NCBI RefSeq assembly: GCF_003261055.1
Contig: NZ_CP030073.1
Location: forward strand, 1,364,001 to 1,428,000
DNA from: Streptomyces cadmiisoli
Lineage (GTDB): Bacteria > Actinomycetota > Actinomycetes > Streptomycetales > Streptomycetaceae
Direction: 5' to 3'
Length of the DNA stretch: 64,000 bases
Each line of letters begins with the position of its first letter. The first letter of the stretch is position 1. This document shows positions 8,079 to 16,436 of this stretch, piece after piece. Below the pieces are notes generated by a model, which was not told the origin of the DNA, ran no database searches, and worked only from the letters and a program-made list of their open reading frames with translations. The translations under genes were made by a program, and so were the position numbers.

Positions 8079-9848
8079 TCAGGCGGCCTGGCCGCGGTGC
8101 AGCGCGGCGTACGCCCCGCCGCCGCGGAGGAGTTCCTCGTGGGTGCCGATCTCCTGGATCCGGCCGTCGGCCATCACCACGATCCGGTCCGCGCCCCGCA
8201 CGGTGGACAGCCGGTGGGCGACCACGAACGTGGTACGTCCCGCCAGCAACCGGGCGAGCGCTTCCTGCACGAGCGCCTCCGAGCGGGTGTCGAGCGCCGA
8301 GGTCGCCTCGTCGAGCACCAGCACCTTGGGATCCCTGATCAGGGCACGGGCGATGGCCAGCCGCTGCCGCTGCCCGCCGGACAGCCGCGTGCCGCGCTCA
8401 CCGACCACGGTGTCGAGTCCCTGCGGCAGTCCGTCGACGAACTCCAGGGCATTGGCGTCCCGCAGCGCCGCCCGGACCGTCTCCTCGTCGGCGTCGTCCA
8501 TCCCGTACGCCACGTTCTCGCGGACGGTCCCGTCGAAGAGGATCGACTCCTGCGGCACGACCGACAGGAAACGCCGGTAGGTGCGCAGGTCCAGGGTGTT
8601 CATGTCGGTGCCGTCGAGCAGCAGCCGGCCCGAGGTGGGCCTGATGAAGCCGATGACGAGGTTGAGCACCGTGGACTTCCCGGCACCGGAGGCCCCGACC
8701 AGGGCGATGGTCTCGCCGGGTGCCACCGAGAGGCTGAAGTCGCGTACGGCGGGCCGTCCGCCGTCGTCGTAGGCGTGGCCGACGCTCTCGAAGGTGACGG
8801 AGCCGCGCACCGAGGCGACCGGCGCCCGGCCCTCGTTCTCCTCCAGTTCGGGCGCCTGGAGGACCTCACCGACCGAACGGACCGATTCGAGGCCCTTGGT
8901 GATGACCGGGGCCAGGCCCGCCAGGGTCGTGGTGGAGTTGGTGAGGGTCGTCAGGAAGGCGCTGAGCATGACGACGTCGCCGGCGGTGACGCCCCAGACG
9001 TCGTAGTACGAGACGAGCGCGGCGCCCGCGAGCACCAGGACGCCGACCACGTTGAGCACCACCCAGGCCAGCGAGCCGAACCGGCCGTTGACCAGGTCCA
9101 GGCGCATCCCGGAGGTCAGCAGACGGTGCAGCGTGCCGTCCATGCGGCGCAGCGCCTTGCCCTCCAGGCCGTGCGCGCGGGTCACCGGGATGAGGCGGGT
9201 CATCTCCGTGACGCGTGAGGACAGGGTCTCCACCTCGTGGCGGAAGTTCTCGTTGTGGGCGCGCAGCCGGGCCCTCAGGCGGGCCACGAGAAGTGCGGCG
9301 GCGGGCACGACGACGAGGAAGACGGGCAGGAACTCGGGGGTGCGTACGCCGATGATGACGAGCCCGCCGGTGAGCACGGTGATCGCGCCCAGTCCCGTCT
9401 CGGCGGTCTGCTGCACCATCTGCTCGACCGTCTCGACGTCGCGCACCACCTTGGCCTGGAGCACTCCGGCGCTCACCCGGGAGTGGTAGCCGATGGAAAG
9501 TTGCTGCATCCGGGTGCAGAGCGCGGAGCGCAGGGCCGTGCCCATGCGGCGCACGCTGCCGTACAGGAGGCGGACGTACAGCACGTGCAGCGGGTAGTTG
9601 ACCAGCAGGATGAACATGATGATCCCGGTGCTGGTCCAGAGTCTGCCGATGGGCTGGTGCTGCACCACGGTGTCGATGATGGACGCGGTGATCAGCGGCA
9701 GCAGCCAGATCGGGCTGTGCTTGACCGTGAACACGACGACGGCGGCGGCCAGTCGCCGGCGGTCGGCGTGGAACAGGTAGGCGAGGGTGCGTATCGGGTG
9801 TTCGCCCCGGTAGCGGTGGTCGAGGGGTCTTTCCAACGACGACGCCAT
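8079..9848 (-). CDS. ABC exporter, fused membrane and ATPase domains
   Basis: A 589-residue half-transporter. Residues about 25-310 contain six membrane helices of the type I exporter fold. The ATPase domain has Walker A GASGAGKS near residue 386, the signature LSGGQRQ near 487, Walker B VLVLDEATS near 509 and the H-loop AHRLS. Such proteins work as dimers exporting lipids, drugs or peptides from the cytoplasm. Its position next to the RiPP pair makes peptide export possible, but strand and spacing do not place it in the same operon. A 24-bp near-perfect palindrome lies 35 bases upstream. Confidence 0.9.
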   Translation of the reverse strand: MASSLERPLDHRYRGEHPIRTLAYLFHADRRRLAAAVVVFTVKHSPIWLLPLITASIIDTVVQHQPIGRLWTSTGIIMFILLVNYPLHVLYVRLLYGSVRRMGTALRSALCTRMQQLSIGYHSRVSAGVLQAKVVRDVETVEQMVQQTAETGLGAITVLTGGLVIIGVRTPEFLPVFLVVVPAAALLVARLRARLRAHNENFRHEVETLSSRVTEMTRLIPVTRAHGLEGKALRRMDGTLHRLLTSGMRLDLVNGRFGSLAWVVLNVVGVLVLAGAALVSYYDVWGVTAGDVVMLSAFLTTLTNSTTTLAGLAPVITKGLESVRSVGEVLQAPELEENEGRAPVASVRGSVTFESVGHAYDDGGRPAVRDFSLSVAPGETIALVGASGAGKSTVLNLVIGFIRPTSGRLLLDGTDMNTLDLRTYRRFLSVVPQESILFDGTVRENVAYGMDDADEETVRAALRDANALEFVDGLPQGLDTVVGERGTRLSGGQRQRLAIARALIRDPKVLVLDEATSALDTRSEALVQEALARLLAGRTTFVVAHRLSTVRGADRIVVMADGRIQEIGTHEELLRGGGAYAALHRGQAA

Positions 9849-9882
9849 CCGCGGTGTCCTCTCCGTCGGCCGAGTCGGGGAA

Positions 9883-9906
9883 CGGGCAGGAAGCGCTTTC
9901 TGCCCG
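9883..9906. promoter_or_regulatory. 24-bp near-perfect palindrome upstream of the ABC exporter
   Basis: CGGGCAGGAAGC and GCTTTCTGCCCG pair at all but one position. The core GGAAGCGCTTTC resembles LacI-family operators with a central CG. No T-run follows on either strand. The site is 35-58 bases upstream of the exporter start, which suits repression of that gene. A transcription terminator for the upstream gene on the same strand is the alternative. Confidence 0.5.
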
Positions 9907-10022
9907 TGTTCGGCCAGGGGTACACCAGGAAACGGATGGGCTGCCCGGGTGTCCGCGGCGTGAGACCGCGCGGCCGCGTCAGCGGCCTGACGGGCGGAGA
10001 GGGACGCCTGTCCGCCGGACGC

Positions 10023-10649
10023 CTACTCGCCGAGGGCCCGGGCGAGTTCCGAGGACGCGCGGACGACCTCGGCGTCCTTCTCGGCCCGCAGCTGCCGCAG
10101 GGCGCCGCGCCGGGCGTGGACGGCCTGCCGGGCCGCCCGCTCCCACACCACATGGTTCTCGCGGCGGTTGAGCAGCTTGGGATACGCCGTCGCCGTGTTC
10201 TCCCACTGGCGGGCGTCGGCGATGTTCTTCAGCAGCAGCAGGATCCGGGCCCGGCAGGTCACATGGGGCAGCTGGGCGAGCTCCCACAGGAACGGGACGG
10301 TCGCCGCCGTCGCCTGCTCCACCACGAAGCCGTACTGGCAGATGCGGTCGCGCAGTTCGTCGAGCGCGGCGTCGGCGGTACGGGCGCCGCCCCAGGCGAT
10401 GGAGTTGAGCAGGAGCGGGATCCCCGCGGCACTGCCGGTGGAGTCCTGGATCTCCCGCCACGCCACCTCGCCCAGTGCCCCCAGGGGCGTGGGACGGGAC
10501 ACTCCCGTCGGCCGCGTCTCGCGGTCTGTGCGCTCGTTGCTCGGCTGTTCCGTCGAAGCGGTGCGCATGGCGTCGGGCCTTTCCGCGGCAGTCATGTCGG
10601 TACGAGTGACAGGTCGACGACCTGGGCCTTTTCCCTGATGCGGCGTCAT
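10023..10649 (-). CDS. Hypothetical HEAT-like helical protein
   Basis: A 208-residue protein starting at ATG 10649, preceded by GAAGG nine bases upstream; the start is uncertain because ATG codons also occur at about residues 19 and 28. The first 50 residues are polar and probably disordered. The remainder is a series of amphipathic helices (ELAQLPHVTCRARILLLLKN) compatible with a short HEAT-repeat array. Related proteins are found as hypothetical proteins in Streptomyces. It diverges from the DUF397 gene. No function is assigned. Confidence 0.6.
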   Translation of the reverse strand: MTPHQGKGPGRRPVTRTDMTAAERPDAMRTASTEQPSNERTDRETRPTGVSRPTPLGALGEVAWREIQDSTGSAAGIPLLLNSIAWGGARTADAALDELRDRICQYGFVVEQATAATVPFLWELAQLPHVTCRARILLLLKNIADARQWENTATAYPKLLNRRENHVVWERAARQAVHARRGALRQLRAEKDAEVVRASSELARALGE

Positions 10650-10708
10650 GATCAGGCGCCTTCCCGTGGGTTGACGCTGTAGCTATTATCCACACCGACC
10701 CCACCTCC

Positions 10709-10720
10709 GTGCAATTGCAC
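10709..10720. promoter_or_regulatory. Palindrome upstream of the DUF397 gene
   Basis: GTGCAATTGCAC is a perfect 12-bp palindrome, and the half-site AATTGC recurs at 10724-10729. It lies 57 bases before the GTG start of the DUF397 gene and is a plausible binding site for the XRE regulator encoded just downstream, by analogy with autoregulated helix-turn-helix genes. Confidence 0.4.
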
Positions 10721-10777
10721 GAGAAATTGCGCGGGAATCCGGGTAGGAGTCAGCAACGGGAACCGAGGGAGGTCACG

Positions 10778-11008
10778 GTGCCAGTGATGCCGAACGGAGT
10801 ACGGGCCAGTTCGCTGGAAGCCCGCTGGATCAAGAGCCGCCACAGCAACGCCGAGGGGAACTGCGTCGAGGTCGCCGCACTGGTCGACGGGGGTGTCGCG
10901 GTGCGCAACTCCCGCGATCCCGACGGGCCGGCGCTCGTCTACACCGCGGGCGAGGTGGCGGCGTTCCTGGCCGGTGCCAAGGAGGGCGAGTTCGACCATC
11001 TCGTGTGA
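10778..11008 (+). CDS. DUF397 protein
   Basis: A 76-residue DUF397 protein. The hallmark segment WIKSRHSNAEGNCVEVA lies near residues 15-31, followed by VAVRNSRDPDGPAL. The GTG at 10778 is chosen because GGGAGG sits five bases before it. DUF397 proteins in Streptomyces are usually encoded beside XRE/DUF5753 regulators, in pairs such as the WhiJ-type and AbaA-type loci, and appear to act with them. Here the XRE gene begins 75 bases after the stop on the same strand. Confidence 0.88.
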   Translation: MPVMPNGVRASSLEARWIKSRHSNAEGNCVEVAALVDGGVAVRNSRDPDGPALVYTAGEVAAFLAGAKEGEFDHLV

Positions 11009-11082
11009 GCCCACCCATCTGCTCCACACCGGCCAAGTACGGTAGCGTGAGAGCTACTTCTGCCGGTCTGCAGGGAGCCAGG

Positions 11083-12003
11083 ATGTCCGCCCAGTCACAG
11101 CGCGTGTCCCGTCTCCGACCCTATCTCGACCGGGCGGAGCCCGCGCCCACTCTGTTGAAGATGCTGGTCGGCGTCCAGTTGAACGGTCTGCGGGAGGACG
11201 CCGGGCTCGCCCAGGACCAGGCGGCCCGCGCGCTCGGATTCAGTCCGGCGAAGCTGTCCCGCATCGAGTCCGGCAAGGGCCGCAAGCCGCCCACCGAGGG
11301 CGATGTGCGCGCGCTGCTGGAGCTGTACGGCGCCGAGGAGTACGAGGCGTCGGTGCTGCTCCAGTTGCTCAAGCGGGCCGGAGAGCCGGGCTGGTGGCAG
11401 CGATACGACAAGCGGCTGATGCCCGAGTGGTTCGACCGGCTGGTGGGACTCCAGGAGGCAGCGGCCTCGATCCGTACCTTCGAGCTCCAGTACGTGCCCG
11501 GTCTGCTGCAGACCGCGGACTACACGCGTGCGGTGGTCGAGCGCGGACTGCCGGTGGCGCCGCGGCAGGAGGTGCGGCGGCGGGTCGAGCTGCGCACCCG
11601 GCGCGCACAGCTGCTGCACCGGCCGGACGCCCCGCAGCTGTGGGCGATCGTCGACGAGTCCGTACTGCTGCGGGTGCTCGGCGGCCGTGCGGTGATGCGC
11701 GATCAGCTGGCGCATCTGGTGGAGATGGCCCGGCGCCCCCATGTGAGCCTGCAGATCGTGCCGTTGGACGTGACGAAGGCGTCGGCGCCGTCCATCCCGG
11801 TCACCTATCTCCGGTTCGACGGCCTGGACCTGCCCGACGTCGTCTACCTGGAGCACATCCGCAGCGCGAACTTCCTGGAGGACCGGGACGAGACCGAGGA
11901 GTACCGGGTCGCCCTGGACCGGCTGGCCGACGAGGCGCTGACGCCCCGCGCCTCCCTGGAGCTGCTCCGGGAGACGATGGAGCACCGCTACCCCGCCGGC
12001 TGA
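11083..12003 (+). CDS. XRE-family regulator with DUF5753 sensor domain
   Basis: A 306-residue protein. Residues about 20-75 form an XRE helix-turn-helix (LREDAGLAQDQAARALGFSP, with KLSRIESGK as the recognition helix end). The remainder is a DUF5753 domain with the usual YVPGLLQTADY and WAIVDESVLLR segments. The start ATG follows CAGGGAGCC. It is paired with the DUF397 gene upstream. Such WhiJ-like pairs modulate development and secondary metabolism in Streptomyces; the specific targets here are unknown. It is convergent with the following methyltransferase, 16 bases apart. Confidence 0.92.
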   Translation: MSAQSQRVSRLRPYLDRAEPAPTLLKMLVGVQLNGLREDAGLAQDQAARALGFSPAKLSRIESGKGRKPPTEGDVRALLELYGAEEYEASVLLQLLKRAGEPGWWQRYDKRLMPEWFDRLVGLQEAAASIRTFELQYVPGLLQTADYTRAVVERGLPVAPRQEVRRRVELRTRRAQLLHRPDAPQLWAIVDESVLLRVLGGRAVMRDQLAHLVEMARRPHVSLQIVPLDVTKASAPSIPVTYLRFDGLDLPDVVYLEHIRSANFLEDRDETEEYRVALDRLADEALTPRASLELLRETMEHRYPAG

Positions 12004-12019
12004 GCGGCGGGGCGGGCCG

Positions 12020-12838
12020 TCACGGCACGCGGGCGACCCCGCCGAACTCGATCCACTCGTGGGTGAGCTGGCGGGGCGCCACCTCGGAGTCGGGGCGCCA
12101 CGTGGACACCTCCACGAGGCCCGGCTCGAGGATCTCCAGGCCGTCGAACAGCTGGGCGACGTCCTTCTCCTGGCGCACCCGGCCCCAGTGTCCCTGGGTC
12201 GCCTGGTCCATGAAGTCGGTGACGAAGGCGCGGACCTCGGGGTCCTCGCTGACCAGCTGGCACATGAGTACGTAGCTGCCCGGCGCGAGCCGTTCGATCA
12301 CCCGGCGGGACACGGCGAGCGGGCCGTCGGTGTCGCTGTCGGGAATGCAGTGGAAGACCGAGTTGAACAGCACCGCCACCGGCTCCGAGAAGTCGATCAG
12401 GCGCTGGGTGTCGGGATCGGCGAAGATCCGGTCGGTCTCCCGCATGTCGGCGTGTATGACGCAGGTGCGCTCGTCCTGCTCCAGCAGGGCCCGGCCGTGG
12501 ACCAGCACCATGGGGTCGTTGTCGACGTAGACGACGTGCGCGGTGGGGTCGTGGCGCTGCGCGACCTGGTGCACGTTGTCCTGGGTCGGCAGGCCGGAGC
12601 CGTGGTCCAGGAACTGCCGTATGCCGTACTCCTGCGCGAGGGTGCGGACGGCGCGCTGGAGGAAGCGGCGGTTGTTCACCGCCAGCCGGCGGGTGCTCGG
12701 CACGACCTTGTCGAGTTCCTCGCAGGCCGCACGGTCCGCGGCGTAGTTGTCCTTGCCGCCGAGGTAGTGGTCGTACATCCGAGCGGCGGTCGGCACCTTG
12801 GCGTCGATCTCCGTGGACAGCGACTTGTCGGTGTGCAT
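12020..12838 (-). CDS. DUF574-type SAM-dependent methyltransferase
   Basis: A 272-residue protein of the S-adenosylmethionine methyltransferase family abundant in actinobacteria (formerly DUF574, Methyltransf_19). Diagnostic segments are ARMYDHYLGGKDNYAADR near the start, FLDHGSGLPTQDNVHQVA (the SAM-binding loop), VVYVDNDPMVLVHGRALL and the C-terminal FGGVARVP. ATG 12838 follows a purine-rich stretch and begins the conserved region. The substrate is unknown. A paralogue with the same architecture lies at 49146-49976. Confidence 0.9.
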   Translation of the reverse strand: MHTDKSLSTEIDAKVPTAARMYDHYLGGKDNYAADRAACEELDKVVPSTRRLAVNNRRFLQRAVRTLAQEYGIRQFLDHGSGLPTQDNVHQVAQRHDPTAHVVYVDNDPMVLVHGRALLEQDERTCVIHADMRETDRIFADPDTQRLIDFSEPVAVLFNSVFHCIPDSDTDGPLAVSRRVIERLAPGSYVLMCQLVSEDPEVRAFVTDFMDQATQGHWGRVRQEKDVAQLFDGLEILEPGLVEVSTWRPDSEVAPRQLTHEWIEFGGVARVP

Positions 12839-13004
12839 CGATCCCCCTGCTTGGCTGCCGAGCGTCAACTCCACTGGCCTGACGGGAAATCATCCTAGGG
12901 ACTGGGTGACAGCCGGTGCCAGCCCATGCGCGAATCGTCGGCAGAAGTCGTGCGGGTGTTCCACGGTGCGGGCCGTCGCCGGTGGCCCGGCCCGCACCGG
13001 GATG

Positions 13005-13862
13005 TCACGCGGCGTCCAGTTCCGCCAGTTCCGCGGAGGTGAGCACGAGGTCGGGCGTGGCCGCCGAGTCGAGGATCGTCTCCGGCCGGCTGGCACCCGG
13101 GATGGGCACGACGACCGGCGACTTGGCGAGCATCCAGGCCAGACAGACGCGCTGCGGGCTCACACCGCGGGCCGCGGCGATCCGCGCGAACGGCGCGTGG
13201 GCCGATCCCAGTTCACCGGCCCTGGCGATGCCCCCGAGCGGGCTCCAGGGCAGGAAGGCGATGCCGAGTTCGTCGCACAGGCGCAGCTCCGGCTCGCTGG
13301 AGCGGAACGCGGGTGAGAACTGGTTCTGCACCGAGACCAGCCGGCCGCCCAGGATGCCTGCGGCAAGCCTGATCCGGTCCGGGTCGGCGTTGGAGATGCC
13401 GGCCATCCGGATCTTGCCCTCGTCGAGCAGGTCGCGGATCGCGCCGACGGACTCCTCGTAGGGGACGCGGGGGTCGGGGCGGTGGAACTGGTAGAGGCCG
13501 ATCGCCTCGACGCCCAGCCGGCGCAGCGACTGCTCACAGGCGGCCCTGAGGTGGGCCGGGCTGCCGTCCAGCGTCCAGCTGCCGTCGCCGGGGCGCAGAT
13601 GCCCGCCCTTGGTGGCGACCAGGACGTCCTTGCCGAGGTCATGGGTGGCCAGGGCCTTGGCGATCAGCGTCTCGTTGTGGCCCACCTCGTCGGCGTCCCG
13701 GTGGTAGGCGTCGGCGGTGTCGATCAGCGTCACACCGGCGTCCAGGGCGGCGTGGACGGTGGCGAGGGAACGCGCCTCGTCCGGACGGCCCTCGATCGAC
13801 ATGGGCATGGCGCCCAGACCGATCGCGCTGACTTCGACATCACCGATGCGGCGGGTGTGCAT
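13005..13862 (-). CDS. Aldo/keto reductase
   Basis: A 285-residue (alpha/beta)8 NADPH-dependent reductase. The catalytic tetrad is visible: Asp in DTADAYH, the tyrosine in the same segment, Lys in VATKGGH, and His in LYQFHRPD. The C-terminal NADP-binding segment is IPGASRPE. Length is near the family norm for bacterial AKRs. Substrate unknown. A 10-bp hairpin lies about 45 bases upstream of the start. Confidence 0.9.
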   Translation of the reverse strand: MHTRRIGDVEVSAIGLGAMPMSIEGRPDEARSLATVHAALDAGVTLIDTADAYHRDADEVGHNETLIAKALATHDLGKDVLVATKGGHLRPGDGSWTLDGSPAHLRAACEQSLRRLGVEAIGLYQFHRPDPRVPYEESVGAIRDLLDEGKIRMAGISNADPDRIRLAAGILGGRLVSVQNQFSPAFRSSEPELRLCDELGIAFLPWSPLGGIARAGELGSAHAPFARIAAARGVSPQRVCLAWMLAKSPVVVPIPGASRPETILDSAATPDLVLTSAELAELDAA

Positions 13863-13904
13863 GGGTTCGTGACCTCTTTCGGCTGTCGCGCAGAACCGGC
13901 GGGA

Positions 13905-13931
13905 TCCGCCCGGCGGGGTGAGCCGGGCGGA
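13905..13931. promoter_or_regulatory. Inverted repeat upstream of aldo/keto reductase
   Basis: TCCGCCCGGC (13905-13914) and GCCGGGCGGA (13922-13931) are perfect 10-bp arms around a 7-base loop. The repeat is 43-69 bases upstream of the reductase start on the minus strand, so it may be a leader hairpin or an operator. Confidence 0.4.
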
Positions 13932-14017
13932 ACCGTTCCAGCCTGACCGGCGCGCGACCGGAGGTCCAATAGAAGAAAGTGAACGGATTCAGCGGTCCGG
14001 GCGCTGAATCCGGGCCG

Positions 14018-14052
14018 GCCGCCGGGCCCGTGTGCGACGCGGGCCCGGCGGC
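14018..14052 (-). terminator. Terminator hairpin after the liv operon
   Basis: GCCGCCGGGCCCG (14018-14030) and CGGGCCCGGCGGC (14040-14052) form a perfect 13-bp stem with a 9-base loop, starting six bases after the livK stop. There is no T-run, as is usual for Streptomyces terminators. Confidence 0.75.
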
Positions 14053-14058
14053 GGCAGG

Positions 14059-15330
14059 TCACGCGCCGCGCGACGCCAGGTAGTCCTCGACGCCGGGTGC
14101 CGCGTGGGCTTCCTCCACCACGACGAGCCCGCCGACGGCCTCGGGGTCGGGCTTCAGGACGTAGGTGGCGAGGCTCGCGGGGCGCGAGACGTCGGAGAAG
14201 TCCTGCGGGGTGCCGAGTCCGGTGTCGGCGTCGCGCTGCGCGCGGTGCGCCTCGACCACGTCCTCGCGGGCGAGACTGCCCGCCTCGCAGGCCTTCTTCA
14301 GGTCGGCGCCCATGAGCTGCGCCGCGTTGTAGCCGGACAGCACACCGGAGTCGACGGGCGAGCCCGGGTACTTCTTCTCGTAGGCGGCCACCATGGTCCG
14401 GACGCCGGCCAGGTCCGAACTGACGGCGGGCGCCGCGCTCACCACGCTCAGCATGGCCTCCAGCGCGCCCGCGGCGGGCGTCTTCATCAACTGGGGGGCG
14501 AAGCCGGGGGCGTTGCTCACGATGGGCACGCGCAGTCCCCGGGAGGCCGCGACGCCGGCGAGGGACGCCGTCTGGGCGGGTCCGGCACTGATGAGCAGGG
14601 CCTTCACCCCGGCCTTGCGCAGCGCCGACACCTGGGCGGTGAGATCGGTGTCGGTCGCCTTGATCTTCTGCTCGACCACGCTCAGCCCGGCGCGTTCGGC
14701 CGCCCAGGTCGAGCCCTCCAGCGCGTTGGCGCCGTAGTCGCCCTCGAAGTAGACGTGGCCGATCTTGTCGCCCTTCTTCAGCGCCTTGGTCCGGGTCAGG
14801 AAGTCGACCGCGGCGATCATGTCGACGTCGTAGGTGGTGCCGAGCACCTGGACCGCCTGCTTGCCGAGCAGCGAGGCCGCCCAGGCCTGCGGGAAGGTCA
14901 GCATGCTGTCCTTCTCGATGTCGTCGATCAGGGCGGCCATCACCGGGGACCCGATCACCTGGGGCAGCGCGACGACGTCGGCGGAGATGTCGGCGTACGC
15001 GGTGACCGCCTTCTGCACGTCGTAGCCGTGGTCCTCGACGACGATCTGCACCTTGCGGCCGCAGATCCCGCCGTCGGCGTTCGTCTCGTCGGCCCACATC
15101 TGCTGGGCCTGCACAATGCTCTTGCCGAGGGTGGCGTAGGGGCCGGTCAGGTCGGTGAGCGCGCCCAGGCGGATGGACTTGTCGGTCACTCCGGGGCCGG
15201 ACTTGACGCCGTCGGCGCCGTCGCCGGTGCTCTCGCCGCCGGCCTTGGAGCTGCAGCCGGTGGCCGCGACGAGCAGTGCCGACAGGGCCGAGGCGAGGAG
15301 GATTCTGGTGGTGCGGTGCGGGAGGTTCAC
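14059..15330 (-). CDS. livK: Branched-chain amino-acid ABC transporter substrate-binding lipoprotein
   Basis: A 423-residue periplasmic-binding-type lipoprotein of the Leu/Ile/Val family. It has an N-terminal signal with lipobox LVAATGC near residue 26, then the family segment IRLGALTDLTGPYATLGK and later VEDHGYDVQKAV. GTG 15330 is preferred because AAGGAG lies eight bases upstream and its first bases overlap the livM stop as GTGA, suggesting translational coupling. It is the last gene of the five-gene operon, which is unusual since binding-protein genes often come first. The ligand may be an amino acid, amide or another small acid. Confidence 0.92.
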   Translation of the reverse strand: MNLPHRTTRILLASALSALLVAATGCSSKAGGESTGDGADGVKSGPGVTDKSIRLGALTDLTGPYATLGKSIVQAQQMWADETNADGGICGRKVQIVVEDHGYDVQKAVTAYADISADVVALPQVIGSPVMAALIDDIEKDSMLTFPQAWAASLLGKQAVQVLGTTYDVDMIAAVDFLTRTKALKKGDKIGHVYFEGDYGANALEGSTWAAERAGLSVVEQKIKATDTDLTAQVSALRKAGVKALLISAGPAQTASLAGVAASRGLRVPIVSNAPGFAPQLMKTPAAGALEAMLSVVSAAPAVSSDLAGVRTMVAAYEKKYPGSPVDSGVLSGYNAAQLMGADLKKACEAGSLAREDVVEAHRAQRDADTGLGTPQDFSDVSRPASLATYVLKPDPEAVGGLVVVEEAHAAPGVEDYLASRGA

Positions 15331-16436
15331 GGGGTGTGCTCCTTGGCTCGTGCGGCGGAGGCGGACGGAGGGGAGGCGGCCGGGGTGAGGGGGCGTCGGC
15401 GGCCGAGGCGGGCTCGGACGCGGGAGGTCAGCCCGTGCAGGCCGTCGGGGGCGTACAGCAGGACCAGGACGATCGCCGCGCCGTAGAGGTAGCGGGCGGC
15501 CTCGGTCGGTCCCACGGAGCCCTCGGCGGAGCCGGGCGCGGCGACCAGCGGGAGATGGTCGGCGTAACGGGTCATCAGCAGCGGCAGAGCGGTGACGAAG
15601 ACGGCCCCCGCGGTGGCGCCCGCCACCGAGCCGAGGCCACCGATGACGATCATGGCGAGGTAGTCGACGGAGAGGGCGAGCCCGAAGTAGTCGGGCACGA
15701 TACGGCGGAAGCCGAGCGCCAGCAGGGCGCCGGCCAGGCCGGCGTACATCGAGGAGACGACGAACGCCGCCGACCGGTAGCGGGCCACGTCCACGCCCAT
15801 CACCGCGGCCGCCGTCTCGCTGTCGCGCAGCGCGACCAGGGCCCGGCCGGGGCGTCCGCGGAGGATCCCGCGGGCGGTGAACCAGGTCAGCGCGAACAGC
15901 GCCAGCCCCAGGTACCAGAGCCGTTCCTCGGCGCCGAACGGCACGCCCAGCAGTACGACTTCGGGGTCGCCGTCGGTGAAGCCGAAGCCGCCGAGGCTGA
16001 GCGGCGGCACGGAGCGGCCGTTGAAGCCGCCGGTGACGGAGTCCGCGGTCAGCAGCACGTGGTGGCCGAGGAAGACCAGCGCGAGCGTGGCCACCCCGAG
16101 GTAGATCCCGCGGACTCGCCCGGCGACGGGGCTGAACAGGCCGCCCGCGACACCCGCGAGGAGCACGGCGAGCACGAGGGCGAGCGCGGACGGCAGTCCG
16201 GGGCCCGGTTCGCCCGCCAGCCACGCGTAGCCGTAGGCCCCGACGGCCAGGAAGAACGCGTGGCCGAGGGAGAGCTGCCCGGCGGTGCCGGCCAGCAGGT
16301 TGAGACCGACGGCGCCGATGGCCGCGGCCATGGCGAACAGGCCGATCCGCAGCCAGAAGGCGTCCAGGTAGAACGGCAGTACGCACAAGACGAGCACGGG
16401 CAGCAGCACCTTGCCCCGCTCACGGAGGTCAGACAC
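15327..16436 (-). CDS. livM: Branched-chain amino-acid ABC transporter permease (LivM)
   Basis: A 369-residue membrane protein with about ten hydrophobic helices. The LivM signature GLNLLAGTAGQLSLGHAFFL is near residue 44, and AAAVMGVDVARYR followed by an alanine-rich helix is near residue 210. GTG 16436 is used; it lies within the end of livH, an eight-base overlap. It pairs with LivH to form the membrane channel. Confidence 0.92.
   Translation of the reverse strand: MSDLRERGKVLLPVLVLCVLPFYLDAFWLRIGLFAMAAAIGAVGLNLLAGTAGQLSLGHAFFLAVGAYGYAWLAGEPGPGLPSALALVLAVLLAGVAGGLFSPVAGRVRGIYLGVATLALVFLGHHVLLTADSVTGGFNGRSVPPLSLGGFGFTDGDPEVVLLGVPFGAEERLWYLGLALFALTWFTARGILRGRPGRALVALRDSETAAAVMGVDVARYRSAAFVVSSMYAGLAGALLALGFRRIVPDYFGLALSVDYLAMIVIGGLGSVAGATAGAVFVTALPLLMTRYADHLPLVAAPGSAEGSVGPTEAARYLYGAAIVLVLLYAPDGLHGLTSRVRARLGRRRPLTPAASPPSASAARAKEHTP

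Noticed and set aside
13482..13946. Open frame on the + strand over the aldo/keto reductase
   Set aside because: Antisense shadow of a gene with all catalytic residues intact.
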